Assembly (NCBI RefSeq): GCF_963576545.1
Contig: NC_083639.1
Coordinates: 25,496,118 to 25,560,117, forward strand
Length of the DNA: 64,000 nt
DNA from: Limanda limanda
Taxonomy: Eukaryota; Chordata; Actinopteri; Pleuronectiformes; Pleuronectidae
Reading direction: 5' to 3'
In this document: positions 13,249-38,784 of the stretch, one piece after another
How positions within the stretch are numbered: position 1 is the first letter of the stretch
Layout of the letters: each line of letters starts with the position of its first letter
Translations under genes and position numbers: made by a program
The notes under the pieces: generated by a model
Seen by the model: only the letters and a program-made list of their open reading frames with translations
Told to the model about the DNA's origin: nothing
The model's database searches: none

Positions 13249-15289
13249 ATACCTAAATGTCAATATGAATATGAACATAATTTAAAGGAGATAGATGTGA
13301 AGCGGTTATGCAGCATTTGAAAATGTCACATTATTCACAGGATGATATTTCTAAATATGTTGTATTTTCTGTAAACGTTATTTAAAAGATATTATGGGAT
13401 TTCTCAGCAGCAATGAACAGCACACTTAATATTGTTTTAACACATTAATCCATTTAGCTGGGTTGGGCTCTAACTGTATAAAGCTACAATATTTCCTGAT
13501 TTCAATCCCTGCTTGTTTTTTTTCAAATTGGCTAATGCTGTTAAATGTTCATCCGAGGATAAGAACAATGCCTGGAGTTGTTTTGTGGAACCGAATAACA
13601 ATGTGGACGATTTATTATGGATTGCCAGCGACAATCAGTTTTACACACAGAGTGGGTTTTGTGCAGGGACAGTTTGGCCCCAGGCTCCTGTTCAGTGGGG
13701 TCAAAGCTTCGTTTGAAGGGATCAACAAAAAACTCCTCCACACACTGACCTCGTCATTTAGTGGAAACACAAAAAAAAGAAGAAGTGTAGGTTGCTGCAG
13801 CTCCCATCATACTTGGGCTGTTTCATTTCAATGAAAATAAAACAGCCAACGGGGCAAATAAATAATTTTCTTTATAGTCAATTACATTCATGTATCGTTT
13901 CATTTATCATGGGCAAGGAGGTGTCACTCAACATTAGAGACTTCTGAGCTTCTTTGTCTCAATTTCCCTGGCTCATATTGGGTGTGTCCAAGTAGTACAA
14001 CATTGAAGGTTATATGTAGTATAAGAATATGTATAATATAGTTAAATATATAAGAATTAAAAGTAATATTTAAAAACCTTGCACCCAATGATTATTTTCA
14101 ATGAAGAGATATAGACACAGCTAGCAATGCTAAATACTAATATTGTTTTATTGAGGCAAAAGATGCTGATGCAAGTGACACAGGTTGTTATTGTACCTTT
14201 AACCTTTAATAACAACATATTAACTCCAGGTCCTTGACAAATGGGCGACACATTCCGGTTGTGTCAGAACAGAATCAAAATGTAGGATGACAACTGCCGA
14301 ATGATTATGTGTAAATGTGCAGATAACAATCTATCATTTGAAAACAGATCCGCTCATTAGCAAAGCATAAGCTAATTGAGATAGTGTCAATCAGTGGATA
14401 ATTAGGTTATCGTCATCCCGTGTTTATTTGTTTGTATAATTTCTGTGAAGGTTGTGTTGATAAGAAACGGCTCACGTTCTCAAATATCGCCTATAATATA
14501 ATGACCTATTTCTATATAATGTGCAATGAGATATGAATGGTTACTGCTCCCACACAGATGTTGCATCAAGCACTATTAATATTCTATCTGAATGTAATCG
14601 TACCGAAGGAAGCGGCCAACACGCGTTACATACATCCAGCTGTACATGTGGAAAATGTAAAGTGGCTGTCACATGATGTTACGCCGAGGAGCACGATGTG
14701 TCATCACAGCCACGTGAAGCTTCTGCAGTTGGTCAGGACGAGCGGAAATATAATTATCTTTGCTTATAAAAACAAAAGGCAACATGTCACCTTCACAACT
14801 CAGCTTCAGGGTGACCTTCACGCGGCGGCGCCGGCCGACTGAGCAGCGATGATCTGTTCGTTCGACAGGTTTTCACAAGGAAAATAAACCTCACAGGTTT
14901 TGATACATTAATCATCGGCTCTATTAATTTGACGCGTGACAATCGGAACAAATGAAAGCACGAAAAATATCCCTGACATTACTGAATTACTACTTGACAA
15001 ACTGCAAGGATGTCATAATAATAATAATAAAACTGTATTTCTATAGCACTTGTCTAAACGGGGTCACACCGGTCTTTCAAAATGCAATACACGGGAATAA
15101 AACAACACAGAGCGTGAGCGGAATATGAAATATTAGATAAAAGAAAATGTTTAAAAGCCCAACCACAATGGATCTTTGAGGCCAATGTCAATAAGTCTCC
15201 TTAGATTTCATCAACCGCTTACAACAATGAAATGTAACAGTCTGGATATTTTACAGTCTAAGCACCGACTGTGTTATAAGTAAGTCAAC
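13249..15289. other. Non-coding stretch
   Basis: AT-rich. A piece near 15010-15060 (ataataata then actgtatttctatagcact) resembles the edge of a fish retroelement. The frame at 13463-13834 has no recognisable product. Confidence 0.5.
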
Positions 15290-15365
15290 ATTTATTTCCC
15301 TATTCGGTTGTGTTGTGTGCGTTTGCAGTTTGTGTGTTATAAAAGTTCTAAAACAGTTGGAACAC
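15290..15365 (+). repeat. Dispersed 75-bp repeat, arm 1 of an inverted pair
   Basis: ttcggttgtgttgtgtgcgt, ttgcagtttgtgtgttataa and agttctaaaacagttggaac. The reverse complement occurs at 20033-20106 with few differences, 4.7 kb away. Confidence 0.75.
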
Positions 15366-15389
15366 ACGTCTCTAAAAGATGGCATGTCA

Positions 15390-15450
15390 TACTACTACTA
15401 CTACTACTACTACTACAAGTAGTACTACTAATACTACTTCTACTTCTACT
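15390..15450. repeat. (ACT)n / (TTC TAC)n trinucleotide repeat
   Basis: Nine ACT units, then imperfect agtactact and tactacttctacttctact blocks. Confidence 0.95.
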
Positions 15451-18069
15451 CACACGGTTCAGTTCATTGCTGGTTTGGGTATTTCCATGGGATAGGAAAT
15501 ATAAGAACAAATACTGATGGACCTGGAGTTTATGACTTTGCAACTTGAAAGAATTAAATGAGTTAATTCAATTGCAAAGCAATCAAGGGGATCACATTAT
15601 GTCATTTGTTGGTATGCGGGTGTTTTCTCGCCATTTAGGAGTTCATCTCATCACAGCCTATCCAAATAAACAAGCAATGAAGTAAACAAGTAAATAAATA
15701 TATAAAGAGCTAAATACGTAATTGTTCTGCCTGCTCCGTGCCCCTGGTAGACCTCTCGGTGTGCAGCAGCAGCACAGGGGCCGCCGACTGCTAAGACTCT
15801 TCTGGCATAGAAATGACTTCCTCTTCTTATGCAAATGTTACGGAGAGACTCTGATCCACTCCTAATCGCAGAGTAATCACTTTCTGGTGTTATCCTTCTG
15901 TGGTGGGAAGAATGGGTTTCAAAAATCTGCTGTGATTATGGTCAGGAGATTATACAATTTCAGGACATGTTGGATTTGAAGATTTCAGACACGCGATGAT
16001 TTTAGCTACAGAATTAAATTCTTGATCTGCCAGATGGCCATTGTTAATGACATTTAATGAAGGAAAGATTCAGAGATATATATATCTCGTCCACTATTAT
16101 TTATTAAGATGTTTCATTATTCTACATTATTCTGCTGCAATATGTGAGCACCACTATCTCTGTTATCTAACCGGTTCCTGCTTTAGGAAAGTAAACAAAC
16201 AGATTGAAAAATAAATGTACCGTGCCAACGCTAATTGTGATGCGTTGATAATAAACCCCGATGCTTACATTTACCATAAAGAGGAAAAAAAGTTTTGCAG
16301 CCATTACGATGCATTTAACCCTTTGTCGTGGAGAGAAAGTGACTCGGTTGGGAAAAAAGGCAAATTATCTCATGGAGAGTTTTTCCCATATAATCATTTG
16401 TTGAATAGCCTAATTAATTAGACACAGACTATGCTTTTGATAGATACCTGCGGATCTCTGGGAGATGCTCACAATGAGAAGCCATTATTCATTCACTGCA
16501 GCGTGGAGACAAAATATCCCATTGTAATCGCTCCGTCAGCGGCGTTAGCAACACGCGCTCCCAGACAGGCACAACAATGATGAGTCCCTTTGTTGCTATT
16601 AGCATTTGTGGATAAAAAGGGAGTCATCTCATAGTTTGCTGACATGAAGTGTATAATTATCATTCCATGTATAACAGGCTGCTTATTTGCCCCAGTGACA
16701 TCCTCAAAGGGGAAGGTTGCAGTGCAGTGATCCATATCCCCTTATCTCTCATTCCCCTCGGGGCACCAGATTCAGCATAGAGCAGCAGGCTAATAAAGAT
16801 GACAGAGGCTGGAGCTACTGTTTAAAGGGACAGGCCGCTCTGTTTGTTTTTCACCCTACAGAAGAGGGAGTGCATCTTTGAAATGCAACATAAAAGAAAT
16901 ATGTCTAGGTTTCCTGACAGCTGTGTATCCCCCGTGGAGAACGCTTTATGTGTTTTTACACAACGAAAGCAGCAAACCCGAGCTTCAGTGTGTGTGGAGT
17001 GAATGTAAAGCATGAACTGAACTTCTGCAGCTCTACTATGAACATAGTGTGATAGGCCTTGGTGGTGAAATCGCCCCCACGATGACATTCAAGGGCAGAT
17101 ATCCGGAGAAAATTAATGACCACAACAATGTCTCCAGAGCTCATCCTTGGAACTTGAATATTCTATTACACTCATGCTACATTCTGTGGGTGTAGTGTAT
17201 ATGTTTATCTGAATATGTCACATTAACATGTTCACGCTCCGATGCCACAATCCAGACACAAAACTCCCGATGTCTCTTGACTCACTTTGTGTGAGACTGT
17301 TTCCAGTGTTTAGCGTAAGGCTGTTTCCGAGGGCGGCCACACAAATGTGGAGCTTCTCCTTCTGATGGACTTATAATCAGGGGCTGAAACCCAGAGCAAA
17401 GTCGAGAAGACAGGGGAATGTTCAGTCTGTCGTTTTAATGATGCTGCAGTCGAACGAGCAGTCTGCGGACGACAGCAACACACTCCACTGCCAAGTAGGG
17501 CACACTAACTGAATAACTCAGTGAGCACGAGCCCTAATAACAGAGCAAAGGGAAGAGCAAATAGTGATCACACTAAATGTTTCCTACGCTGAAACTAAAG
17601 TTATGTGAAAGGCTGAAGCAGGCGGACTCCACAATGTTCCAGACAGAGAGGGTTTAGAGAAATGAGCAGCGTGCATCATTGTTTATTACGCAGGTTCATT
17701 CTCATTATCCTGGGGGAAGATGATGGAGGCGATGTGAAGATGCCGCGGCAGCCGGAGCCACGCGATGGTCAGAGGCCAGAGACGCCCTTCAGCACAAACC
17801 TGAGCTGCACCTTAGCTAACGGAGCTGATAGGGATCTCCCCATGGTCCCTTCTGGAGATAAGAGGCTGTGGTAATGTAGAGTTGAACTGAGACCAGAGAT
17901 GAATAAAGTGAGAAAAATAACTTCTTCTGGGTTAAGTGTTGTGGAAAATTATCAGATGAACCCAGAGTTTCTCATTTTGTTTGTTCAACTCAAACTGCAG
18001 GATACAGGACGATTTAAATATCCATTATTGCCTGGAAAGATTTGTGCAATAGACTTTAACGTGGAGCCA

Positions 18070-18157
18070 AAATCATCTCTATCTCCCCCTGGTGGCTTGC
18101 TGCAGTATAGGTCATAAATCCTGCCTCCACCATGTTAGCAGTTGGGACATTAACCTT
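18070..18157 (-). repeat. Dispersed repeat copy (family X), inverted
   Basis: On the plus strand: ccccctggtggcttgctgca, gtataggtcataaatcctgc, ccaccatgttagcagttggg. Its reverse complement aligns with 12807-12945 and 33090-33225 (tttatgacctatactgcagc). Confidence 0.55.
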
Positions 18158-19244
18158 ATTTAAACATCAAAATACACATGATATACATGTTTTCTGTAAT
18201 TTTCAGTAGTTGTCACACACATGTATGTTGAAGTGTTCATGCTTCTGGTAGACCTGGGTTATAATTAGTAATTTAACGCTATAAAACCTCATGATTGACA
18301 GCTGATACTGACTCACGACTGAATGGAATGTGTTTATCGCCGTGGGTTCGATACCAAGGCTCCGTTTCCCGATCTCTAAATGTGCAAACGCTGAATGATG
18401 TCACGGCTGCGAGATGACAGCGTCTGTTTCTGGGATATTTTGTCTTCTGGAAAGCCGGAGGAAGCGGAGACGTGTCGTCCACCTTTATGTACAAAACAAC
18501 TATTTAGCCAACCCACAGGTCTCTCAGAAATTAACTTACTCGATGATAATATCTAAGCTCCAAATTGAAAACGTTTCCGAAGAGATGTAATAATTCTGAT
18601 AAAGAACATTGCTACATTTTCCCGAAAAGAACGCTGCAGCCGTTCAGACAGCGAGTCAGCAGCAGCTTGACTATTTGCCACCATAGAGCAGAACAGACAG
18701 GAATTTTGCTGCACCTACACAATTACACTAGTGGATTAAACAGCAGGAAGTTGGACACCCGGAATCCTCAGAGGAGTGAGCTGTGTGTACGTTCTCTGTG
18801 TGAGCTGTTCCTCTGTGCTCACAGATTCCAGTTGCCCAGGCAACCCTGTCTTGAAGATTTTAAACTCGGATTTAACATACGACACCTCCTGTGTCTCTCC
18901 ACAGTCAAGAAACAGGATTACGGGCTGGAAAAAACGCACTCCACTTTCCGGGTCGAGTATCCGGTAACATATCTTTGCCGTTTGCATTTGAAGGGAACAT
19001 ATGGCCGGGGTAAAAAAAGGGAAACAGTAAATCCAGTGACAAACTGCCCTCAGGTAATACACTCCTATATTTCTTGGCAGACTGTGACAAGAGAAAAAGT
19101 CATTTGCATAGCTGTTATATTGTGCTTTGACACTGTCAACAGCTTTAATGGGATTTGTCAAAATGTGGGCCACAAGTAAATCTGAGAAACACGACCGGAG
19201 GCACTGTGAGAGTTTGGGGTATTAGACGACGGAATGAGGTCCAG

Positions 19245-19263
19245 AGTGTGTGTGTGTGTGTGT

Positions 19264-19302
<39 letters not shown>
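19245..19302. repeat. (GT)n microsatellite
   Basis: 58-bp GT repeat with a single TC interruption at 19267-19268. Confidence 0.97.
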
Positions 19303-19304
<2 letters not shown>

Positions 19305-20032
19305 CTCCGAGTGTCTCACTCTAATCCCAGAATAAGTTTCTTCTCTGGAAGTTGACAGCAGACAGTCGTAGGCAGGTCAGCGTTCGTCACGTTTCCAAAT
19401 ATAAACATCGTGTTCTCCTCAAGCAACTGAGGCAGCTGGACCTTGTCCAAGCACAGCTGGCAAACACGTGAGTACACGTGTACAGTGCTGAGGTGCTGTT
19501 AACATCATGTCAATACGTCGAGAGGGAGGAGCGGTGCACTGCTGTCTGAGGTGTGAGCCCTGGGTTTAGATTGCTCCTTTACTTTGGAATTTAAGATTTA
19601 ACCACATAGAGCCCAACTGACACTAACACTGATATATCGTTAAGAGGCTTGATATTTGAATACATTTTATACAGTAGTTATATACAATAAATAAAAGAAG
19701 ACGACTAATTTATAGAACTTGAGTTATTAAATGTAAACATATGCAAACATTTTCTCCGTTGCTCATTATTCTATACATGTTGAAGTTTTGTTAACGCCAC
19801 ATATAGTTGAACATAAACCCGATAACGTTGTGTCTGCTCATCTCGACTTGTTATGATCAGCCAACTGCTAACAATCGTTCTGGCTCTGATAAATACATAC
19901 AAACCAGATCTGTTATTTCTTAAATAACTGAATTAAAGTAGAATGGAAAGATTTTTTTTTGTCAGTACAAAACAAATACATGAAGGCAAAAGTTAAATTA
20001 TTGAGAAAGTTTTTGAACTTTTAAAAACCTTT

Positions 20033-20106
20033 GTTCCAACAGTTTTAGAACTTATATAAACACACAAACTGCAAACGCACACAACACAACCGAATACAGA
20101 AATAAC
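20033..20106 (-). repeat. Dispersed 75-bp repeat, arm 2 of an inverted pair
   Basis: gttccaacagttttagaact, tataaacacacaaactgcaa and acgcacacaacacaaccgaa are the reverse complement of 15290-15365. This is probably a second copy of a short interspersed element. Confidence 0.75.
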
Positions 20107-25454
<5,348 letters not shown>

Positions 25455-26092
25455 TTTCACAGAAGAGCCATAAGCTCCGATGATAACATTTCAGTGCCTG
25501 TACCACATTATACAAATCCAATCACCACTCAGCGACTCGGTGTCAAATGAGTCAAACAATTTCACAAAGCAGATCTGCACAGCTAAAGACTTATTGGGGA
25601 GGTTTTTTTTTTTTTTGGGGGGCGAAAAAAAACAAACGGTCAGACGAGGACGTGATATCACCAGCTGCCACTGTTTCCCAGTTCGAGAGCTTATCGCTGA
25701 ACAAAGTTCTCCTCTGTGAACTGCAGCATTTTTAATTTGATGGAAAACTTGCCAGTTTTTATGGATCACACAGCAGCTCTTAAAAATCCTAAAAGAGTCA
25801 CCACCATTTATTTAGTTTGTCAGTTTGTTTGTTTTTCTCCTTGAACACGTAATTTAATTATTGGCAGCACTTACGCAGCGTCGGGCGCCAACGTGGGGAT
25901 TTTAATAACTGATAAGTGTTGATTCGACCAGCTGTGAACTATTAAGAAATAATGGGGACGACCAGCAGATTGAGAAATCAATTTCCCGAGCACCAGCCAC
26001 CGACGCCTCCCATACAGCTGTCACACATCGCAGCCCGTCTCCTAACAAGAGCAGATTGACAGAACGTGGCTGCTCTCCTAACGCCGCCATCA

Positions 26093-31193
<5,101 letters not shown>

Positions 31194-31615
31194 GGAAGCT
31201 CCTGAAGCACCTGAAGCTCCTGAAGCTCCTGAAGCAGCCGAGCTCCTGAAGCTCCTGAAACCTCTTGAAGCTCCTGGATTTTCTGAAGCTCCTGAAACTT
31301 CCTGAAAACCCTGGGGCTTCTGAAACCTCCTGAAGCTCCTGAGGCTTCTGAAGCTTCTGAAACCTCTTGAGGCCCCTGAAGCTCCTGAAGCTCCTGAAGC
31401 CTCCTGAAACCTCCTGAAGCCTCTGAGGCTTCTGAAGCTACTGAAAGATCCTGAGTCCCCTGAAGATCCTGAAGCTCCTGAAACCTCCTGAAGCTCCTGA
31501 GGCTTCTGAAGCTCCTGAGGCCCTTGAAGTTCCTGAAGCTCCTGAGGCTTCTGAAGCTCCTGAAACCTCCTGAGGCACCTGAAGCTCCTGAAGCACCTGA
31601 AGCTCCTGAAGCTCC
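31194..31615. repeat. Minisatellite, 9-bp unit GAAGCTCCT
   Basis: About 46 imperfect copies of GAAGCTCCT with variants GAAGCACCT, GAGGCTTCT, GAAACCTCC and GAAGATCCT. Because the unit is a multiple of three, the minus strand stays open as Gly/Ala/Ser-rich then Arg/Ser/Phe-rich peptide. The open frame is a by-product of the repeat, as nothing around it looks coding. Confidence 0.95.
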
Positions 31616-34600
31616 ACTGAAACCAGCCAATACTTCGGCACCATTATGATGTCACAATGTCTCACTTTGGTGTACACCGACCTTTCCTATAAGACCTATC
31701 ACAAGAGAGGGGGCCAGCTGACCAATCAGAGCAAACCAGGCTTTCTAAGGAGGCTAGCCTTGAAGAGACAGTGCAGCAAAAACGCAGTATGAGGAAAGCA
31801 ATGTGCTTTATGGAAATTAGAGCATGTAAACCTCTTAAATAAAATCGATGAACCCGAGACTGAGCACAATATGTCTTCTTTGAAACAAACTATCGAGTAA
31901 CGCGTTAACCCGGTCACCCTTAATCCATCGTGCTCAGGCTGTGAGGAAGCTAAAAGCCTCAATTTACATGTACATCTTTTAATCAACTTCAACGTGTTAG
32001 AGCAAATATCCCAACCTCTCAAGATTAAACCCCGTGAATCAATAAAGACCAATCCTAATTTATACGGCAGGGTCTTTTCTCTTTTAAATGGGAAGTAGGA
32101 CAGTATGCAAACCAATATGTTACAATCCCAATAACATGCATGTATGTGCATTGTATTTTAACAGAGGACCTGATGTTGAGCCTCTTGAGAAAGTGTAGCA
32201 TCTCTTTATCTTAGCTTACATTCAACACAGAGCCCGATTCTAGGTCCCTGCTAGAGTTGCACAATATGGACCCTGCCTGTGTTAAGACGCCCTGTATGGG
32301 ACGGAGGCCCCAGGTATGTTTGTATAGTGCTCACAGCCACCTACCGATAAGCTCCCTCTGCATAAATCAGCCATTCTGCTCGGCTGACGCTACCTTGAAT
32401 TCTAACACTACCACAGCTGTGACTCTCACGTGGGGAGCAGAGGCAGCAGCGCTCACCGAGGAGAGGGATTGAAAGAGGACGGAGATTTAAAATACATTCA
32501 ATCAAAAGAAAAACATTCTGCATCCTCGAAATAAACCTGCTCTAAAGGGAGGTAATATGTTACCATGAAATGTTAAGGGTATATAATTATATATAATAAA
32601 CTTTATTTACGGCACTTTGGACAAAGTTAGAGCATCTCACGAAAAAGAACAGAGGGAATTAAAAAGCATCAATTAAAAAATAAAACAGAGATCATAAAAC
32701 AGAGGGGAATAAAAAATTAAGGTAGAGGAAAATATTGAATTTGAGTAAAGGTGGATAATAAAACACAGCAAATAAAACATTCATAAAAGCTATCCATAAA
32801 AAATAAAAAATAAATGTTTAGAGATGAGACTTAAAAGACAATAAAAGATGTTGCCTGTCAGATTTTGATATGTACACTGCTCCACAGTTTAGAGGCGCTA
32901 AGAGCAGAAGCATAGTCACGCTGTAAATTGTGTTTCCACTTCCACCCATTGTACAAATGGAGCGTAAATATCCTGGATACAGGTTCAGGAGTTTTGCACT
33001 TTTGACATTATTTTAAGCCAGAAACACTTGTGGTAAAAAAACTATCTACCGTCTTTGACAAAAACTCAATTTAAGTATTTTCGGACTTTCTGGTATGACC
33101 CATATCCCACCGGCTAACATGGAGGAGAAGGGGTTTATGACATGTACTGCAGTCAGCCACCAAGGGGTGAGCCAGATCATTTGGCTCCACTTTTGCGAAG
33201 CTGTCATGTCTGAGCTCCATCCTCCGATCCCACGCCCTGCAGTGCACACATGGGGTTAATGTTCCCCTGATATCATTTGGAGGCAATTTGTTTGTTTGAG
33301 ATTTTTATAAAAATCCATGTGGCGTGTAACAAGCAGCCAGTGTAAGACGTCATGTTCAGGAGTAATGTGTTCATGATGTTCCTTAGTTAAGCCTTTGGTT
33401 CTGCAGCAAATCCTTGAAATAATTCAACTTGTCCTGAAACTAAAAGCCATTTAGCAGGGAGGCAGAGCACTTGGATATCATTACAAGAGCGCACGGGCTA
33501 GTGTGGAGTGACCAGAGAGTGCATAGCATTTAATTGGCTCATATTAGGTGGTTGTGGAGGCAGACAAGGCCTCCGGCTTGTCTCCATCCATCAGAGGCGC
33601 TGTTGGAACAACATCTAATGAGGGGTGCAAACTATGCTTTCTTCCATTAATAACAGCAATTTGCCAAGATTCAATGAGAAAACAAAACACAGCCAATGAT
33701 GGACCGGCCCAAAATGTGCCTGTTATTGTGCTCTTTGATTTATGGCTGTGGCCTACCTTTGCTTAGACGTCAGTGCGGCTAAACGCATGAGAAAAATGGA
33801 CGGCAGAGTTTCTTCTGCTCTCTTCCTCTGAGCAGTGTGAAAACAAAAACAGCTGATTCAAGCATTATCACATCAAGAAGAGGTGTTTTCGAGGAAAAGA
33901 TGGAACCTCTTGATTCAAACAGTGATGGAAATCACATATAAGATAAATGTAGGAGATGTCGAACCATTTCTACTGTCATGAAGATATCTTGTCTTTTAAC
34001 AAAAAGTGGATTTGATTATTCTTTGTTCATTGTTTTTTTAAACGCATGTAATATAATGAGTAATTTGACAATTAGTCCACAACTGTATGAAGCTGGACAT
34101 ATTACCATCAATAAATCAAGCTAATCACTTTACATCTTTTAAAAGAAAGTGAGCGATTTGATGGCAGGAGCTTAAGGCAAGTGAGCAAGAGATGTGCTTT
34201 TAATGGTAAAGGGTGCGATCAGGGGGGGTGGCGGGTGAGGTGGGTGTGCGACATATTAATGCTTTACATGTTTTGGCAGCACTAATCTCTCCATTTGTAA
34301 TCTTAGCCTTTAGTCGATGTTCTGCGGGTCCCATCTGAGAAACGCTGAAGTACAGAGCCTGAGGCAAACGGGGCTATAGATTTAGCAAACGGTCATGTTA
34401 TATATCTTATTCACATTATTCCCCATAAAAAAAATATACACTAAGTGGGGAGCTTAGTGGCTATTAAAGCTCTCGCGGAGCCGGACAGGTATCATGTAGC
34501 GAAGAACCTTTACTGCCTCGTCCTTTTTTTATTTCTCAGAACGTGAATAAAAATTAATGAAGATGAAGAGACTTTCTTAATGACATTTTAAATTACATGA

Positions 34601-34687
34601 GAAAGTTGGTAGCAGCAGAAAAGACCAGGAGGTTTTTGAGCAGAACATTGAGAAGGGGGGGGATAGAGCACCAATAGAGTGCAAACT
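31616..34687. other. Non-coding stretch before the TRIM array
   Basis: AT-rich, with an A-rich block 32640-32830 and one copy of repeat family X. No gene seen. Confidence 0.55.
33090..33225 (+). repeat. Dispersed repeat copy (family X)
   Basis: ggtatgacccatatcccacc, tttatgacatgtactgcagt and ttttgcgaagctgtcatgtc match the copies at 12807 and 18070. Confidence 0.55.
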
Positions 34688-34719
34688 AATGCCAGGGGTC
34701 AAAAATCTCCTTTAACTCT

Positions 34720-35194
34720 TATAATGGAAAATTAACTAAGTATGTGTGAAACCTATGTTGTAGTCGGAAAGTACGTTTTTGTAGCTCTATCTAAAGGCTT
34801 TTATGACCTTTCTACATACATATACAAACTGTTCAAATAGTTTATGACCTGGACTGTTTTAATGGCCTGAACTGTGTATGACCTGAAAACTGTTAGACCC
34901 TTTAGACCCCCAAAGAACTGAATGTATGTCTACTTATCTCCAAAGGAAAAACATGTAAATCAGTTGTCTGTGTTTAGGTAGCTCTCTCCCTGCGCCTACA
35001 GAACCAGTCTGGATTGGCTGAGAGAGATAGCCTCAGTCCTCCTATATAAGATCATGTATTTGACTGTCCTACATCTTCACTCTGAGACCCATGTGGTTTC
35101 CCTGTGTTGATCCTTTCTGCAGAAAGCCCCTTATTGAATACACGTAGATAACTTTGGCGTTTCCAGCCTCTTGTATCTCCAGATTTCCATCACA
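34720..35194 (+). mobile_element. Solo LTR inserted upstream of TRIM unit 1
   Basis: This 475-bp insertion starts TATAATGG and ends CCATCACA. It is flanked by a 4-bp direct repeat CTCT (34716-34719 and 35195-35198). Units 2 and 3 show the uninterrupted site tttaactct(c/g)cag with a single copy of CTCT, so they serve as empty sites. Inside, a tatataag TATA-like box sits at 35043-35050, followed by a plausible start region and an A-rich processing region, giving plus orientation. A 4-bp duplication is typical of retrovirus-like or Ty3-type integration. The expected terminal TG reads TA here, one substitution. There is no internal coding region, so it is a solo LTR from recombination. The family is not identified. 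Confidence 0.75.
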
Positions 35195-35362
35195 CTCTAC
35201 AGCACCTACTTGCATACATTCATATTCAACATATCTGATTTCTTTCCATCAAGGTGAATGACATATTCACCAGGAAATTAGTAAAAATCTCTCTCTTTCT
35301 CAAGACAAAAGTGTTTAGGCCCATGTCTCATGTGAGCCTGTCTCTGAATCTGTTGCACATGA

Positions 35363-37131
<1,769 letters not shown>

Positions 37132-37536
37132 AATCAATTCATTAAAAGCTGTGATTTAGATTCTGTGTTTAAATCTTTAACTTCTTTTGTCTCCATGTTG
37201 TTGATCAAAATTCGTCATGGTGACGTTTCTACTCCGCACAGAGATCAGCTGTCAATCAAACACTGAAATTCCTTTATTACACATGTTTACTTCTCACTTA
37301 GTAAAGATGGAAATCTATAATGTGTGAAAGAACAAATGTTGCTGTTTTTTTCTAAATCAATGTAGAAATAAGGTTCTGTGATGTTTTATAACCTGTATTG
37401 ATCCTGATCCTCAACAATGAGCTGATTATTTGTTCTTTTCTTTTCCACATGTGAGATGGAGATGAAACAAACTGATTGTGTTTCCATGATATCACTGAAC
37501 AAGAGTCATTGAACAAACTGTACTGATTAAATTATC

Positions 37537-37542
37537 AATAAA
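37537..37542 (+). terminator. Polyadenylation signal AATAAA, TRIM unit 1
   Basis: AATAAA in attatcaataaactcg, 406 bp after the stop codon. The same context recurs in units 2 and 3, with a T/G-rich stretch downstream (cttcacttttgttttaatt). Confidence 0.6.
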
Positions 37543-38228
37543 CTCGTCAACGTGTCCAACTGATCGACTTCACTTTTGTTTTAATTACAGTTTATCAGGG
37601 CTCATCTCTGTAAAGTGTGAATCCACTCATCCTCATTGTATTCCCATATTTAGTGAATGGGCATATTTATCTGCTGCTGCGTAGGATATTGTTCTTTTTA
37701 TTATTATTATCTTCATCCCTTTCAGTTTTCAATTCAATTTTGCTTCCTTGCTGAGATATGGCCATGTGGCATCTCTGGCAGCCTGAGCTTCACAGGCGCA
37801 GCACAAGCAATTCGTTTGACAGCTTAATGGTGGCTGTTGTGAAACTGTATCTACCTGTGATGCTGAATCCTCACTTCCAACAAATTTCAGGTTGGTAACC
37901 AAAAATGACGTCAGGTGGGTGTGTACCCATATGTACAAAAACGACATTGATATGTTATTAATTGATTATCTGACATTGCTTTAAAATGTTTGCTCGATAT
38001 TCTCTAATGCCGGGGGCCAAAATCCCCCTTTAACTCTCCAGCACCTACTTGCACACATTCACAGTCAATATGTCTGATTTCCTTCCATCAAGGTGAATGA
38101 ATTATTCCCCAGGAAATTAATGAAATCTCGCTCTCGCTCTAGAAAATAGTGTCTAGGCCCATGTCCCATGTGAGCCTGTCTCTGAATCTGTTGCACATGA
38201 GAACCACCTTCATACGACATTAATACAC

Positions 38229-38784
38229 TCCCCCCCCTCCCTAGATATGAATTCTATGGAAACAAACTCCACCCATTTATTCAGATGCGCACCAAACTTT
38301 GATGAGCTCTTTCCACACTCATATCGTATCCTTCCACCAAGTATTTTGTTCATTTGTCTGCTAGTTTTTGAGTAATGCTTCAAAAACAAAAAATAACGTA
38401 ATTAAGGGAGATAAATCAGACCTGTGATTATTATTAAATGCATCTATTAGATTTTAGTTGTTACTGTATGTTGTGAATGAAGGATAACACACCCTGCCTC
38501 TCAGTGAAAGCTCCTCCTACCACCAGGTGAGAACAGGCCGCTGTGAAATGCAGTCAATCCTGAAAAACCAACAACTTCTTCCTCAAACACAACCAGCTCC
38601 TCCCGGTCAGGATATGTCCTTGTCTCCTCCCTTCACAGGTGTGTACGTGTAAGGACCAGTGAACAACAAGCTGTGAACTGTGGGAGCTGAGTCACAGCAG
38701 GGAGTGACCTAGAGGGGGAGGAGCAGAGATATGTTTGTGTTCAGAGGAGGTGAACCTGTTCTATAGTCACTGGCACCAGCTGAA
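38229..38784 (+). promoter_or_regulatory. Conserved upstream block of TRIM unit 2
   Basis: Non-coding block immediately upstream of the unit 2 ATG, strongly conserved with 41483-42058 of unit 3 and absent from unit 1 except for its last 70 bp. It contains splice-like caggtgag near 38525 and acaggtgtg near 38637, so it may hold the promoter and a non-coding 5' exon. No clear TATA box or canonical ISRE (GAAANNGAAA) was found. The promoter role is inferred from position and conservation among copies only. Confidence 0.35.

Larger units (their letters stand above)
15451..20032. other. Non-coding stretch with minor repeats
   Basis: Contains a copy of repeat family X and the (GT)n at 19245. The longest plus frame (18565-19179, 204 codons) starts at an ATG, has an antisense rival of 145 codons, and shows no domain or codon pattern I recognise. 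Confidence 0.5.

Noticed and set aside
18565..19179. Plus-strand frame of 204 codons with a 145-codon antisense frame
   Set aside because: Neither translation resembles a known protein and there is no promoter or splice context. Overlapping open frames on both strands are common by chance in 64 kb.
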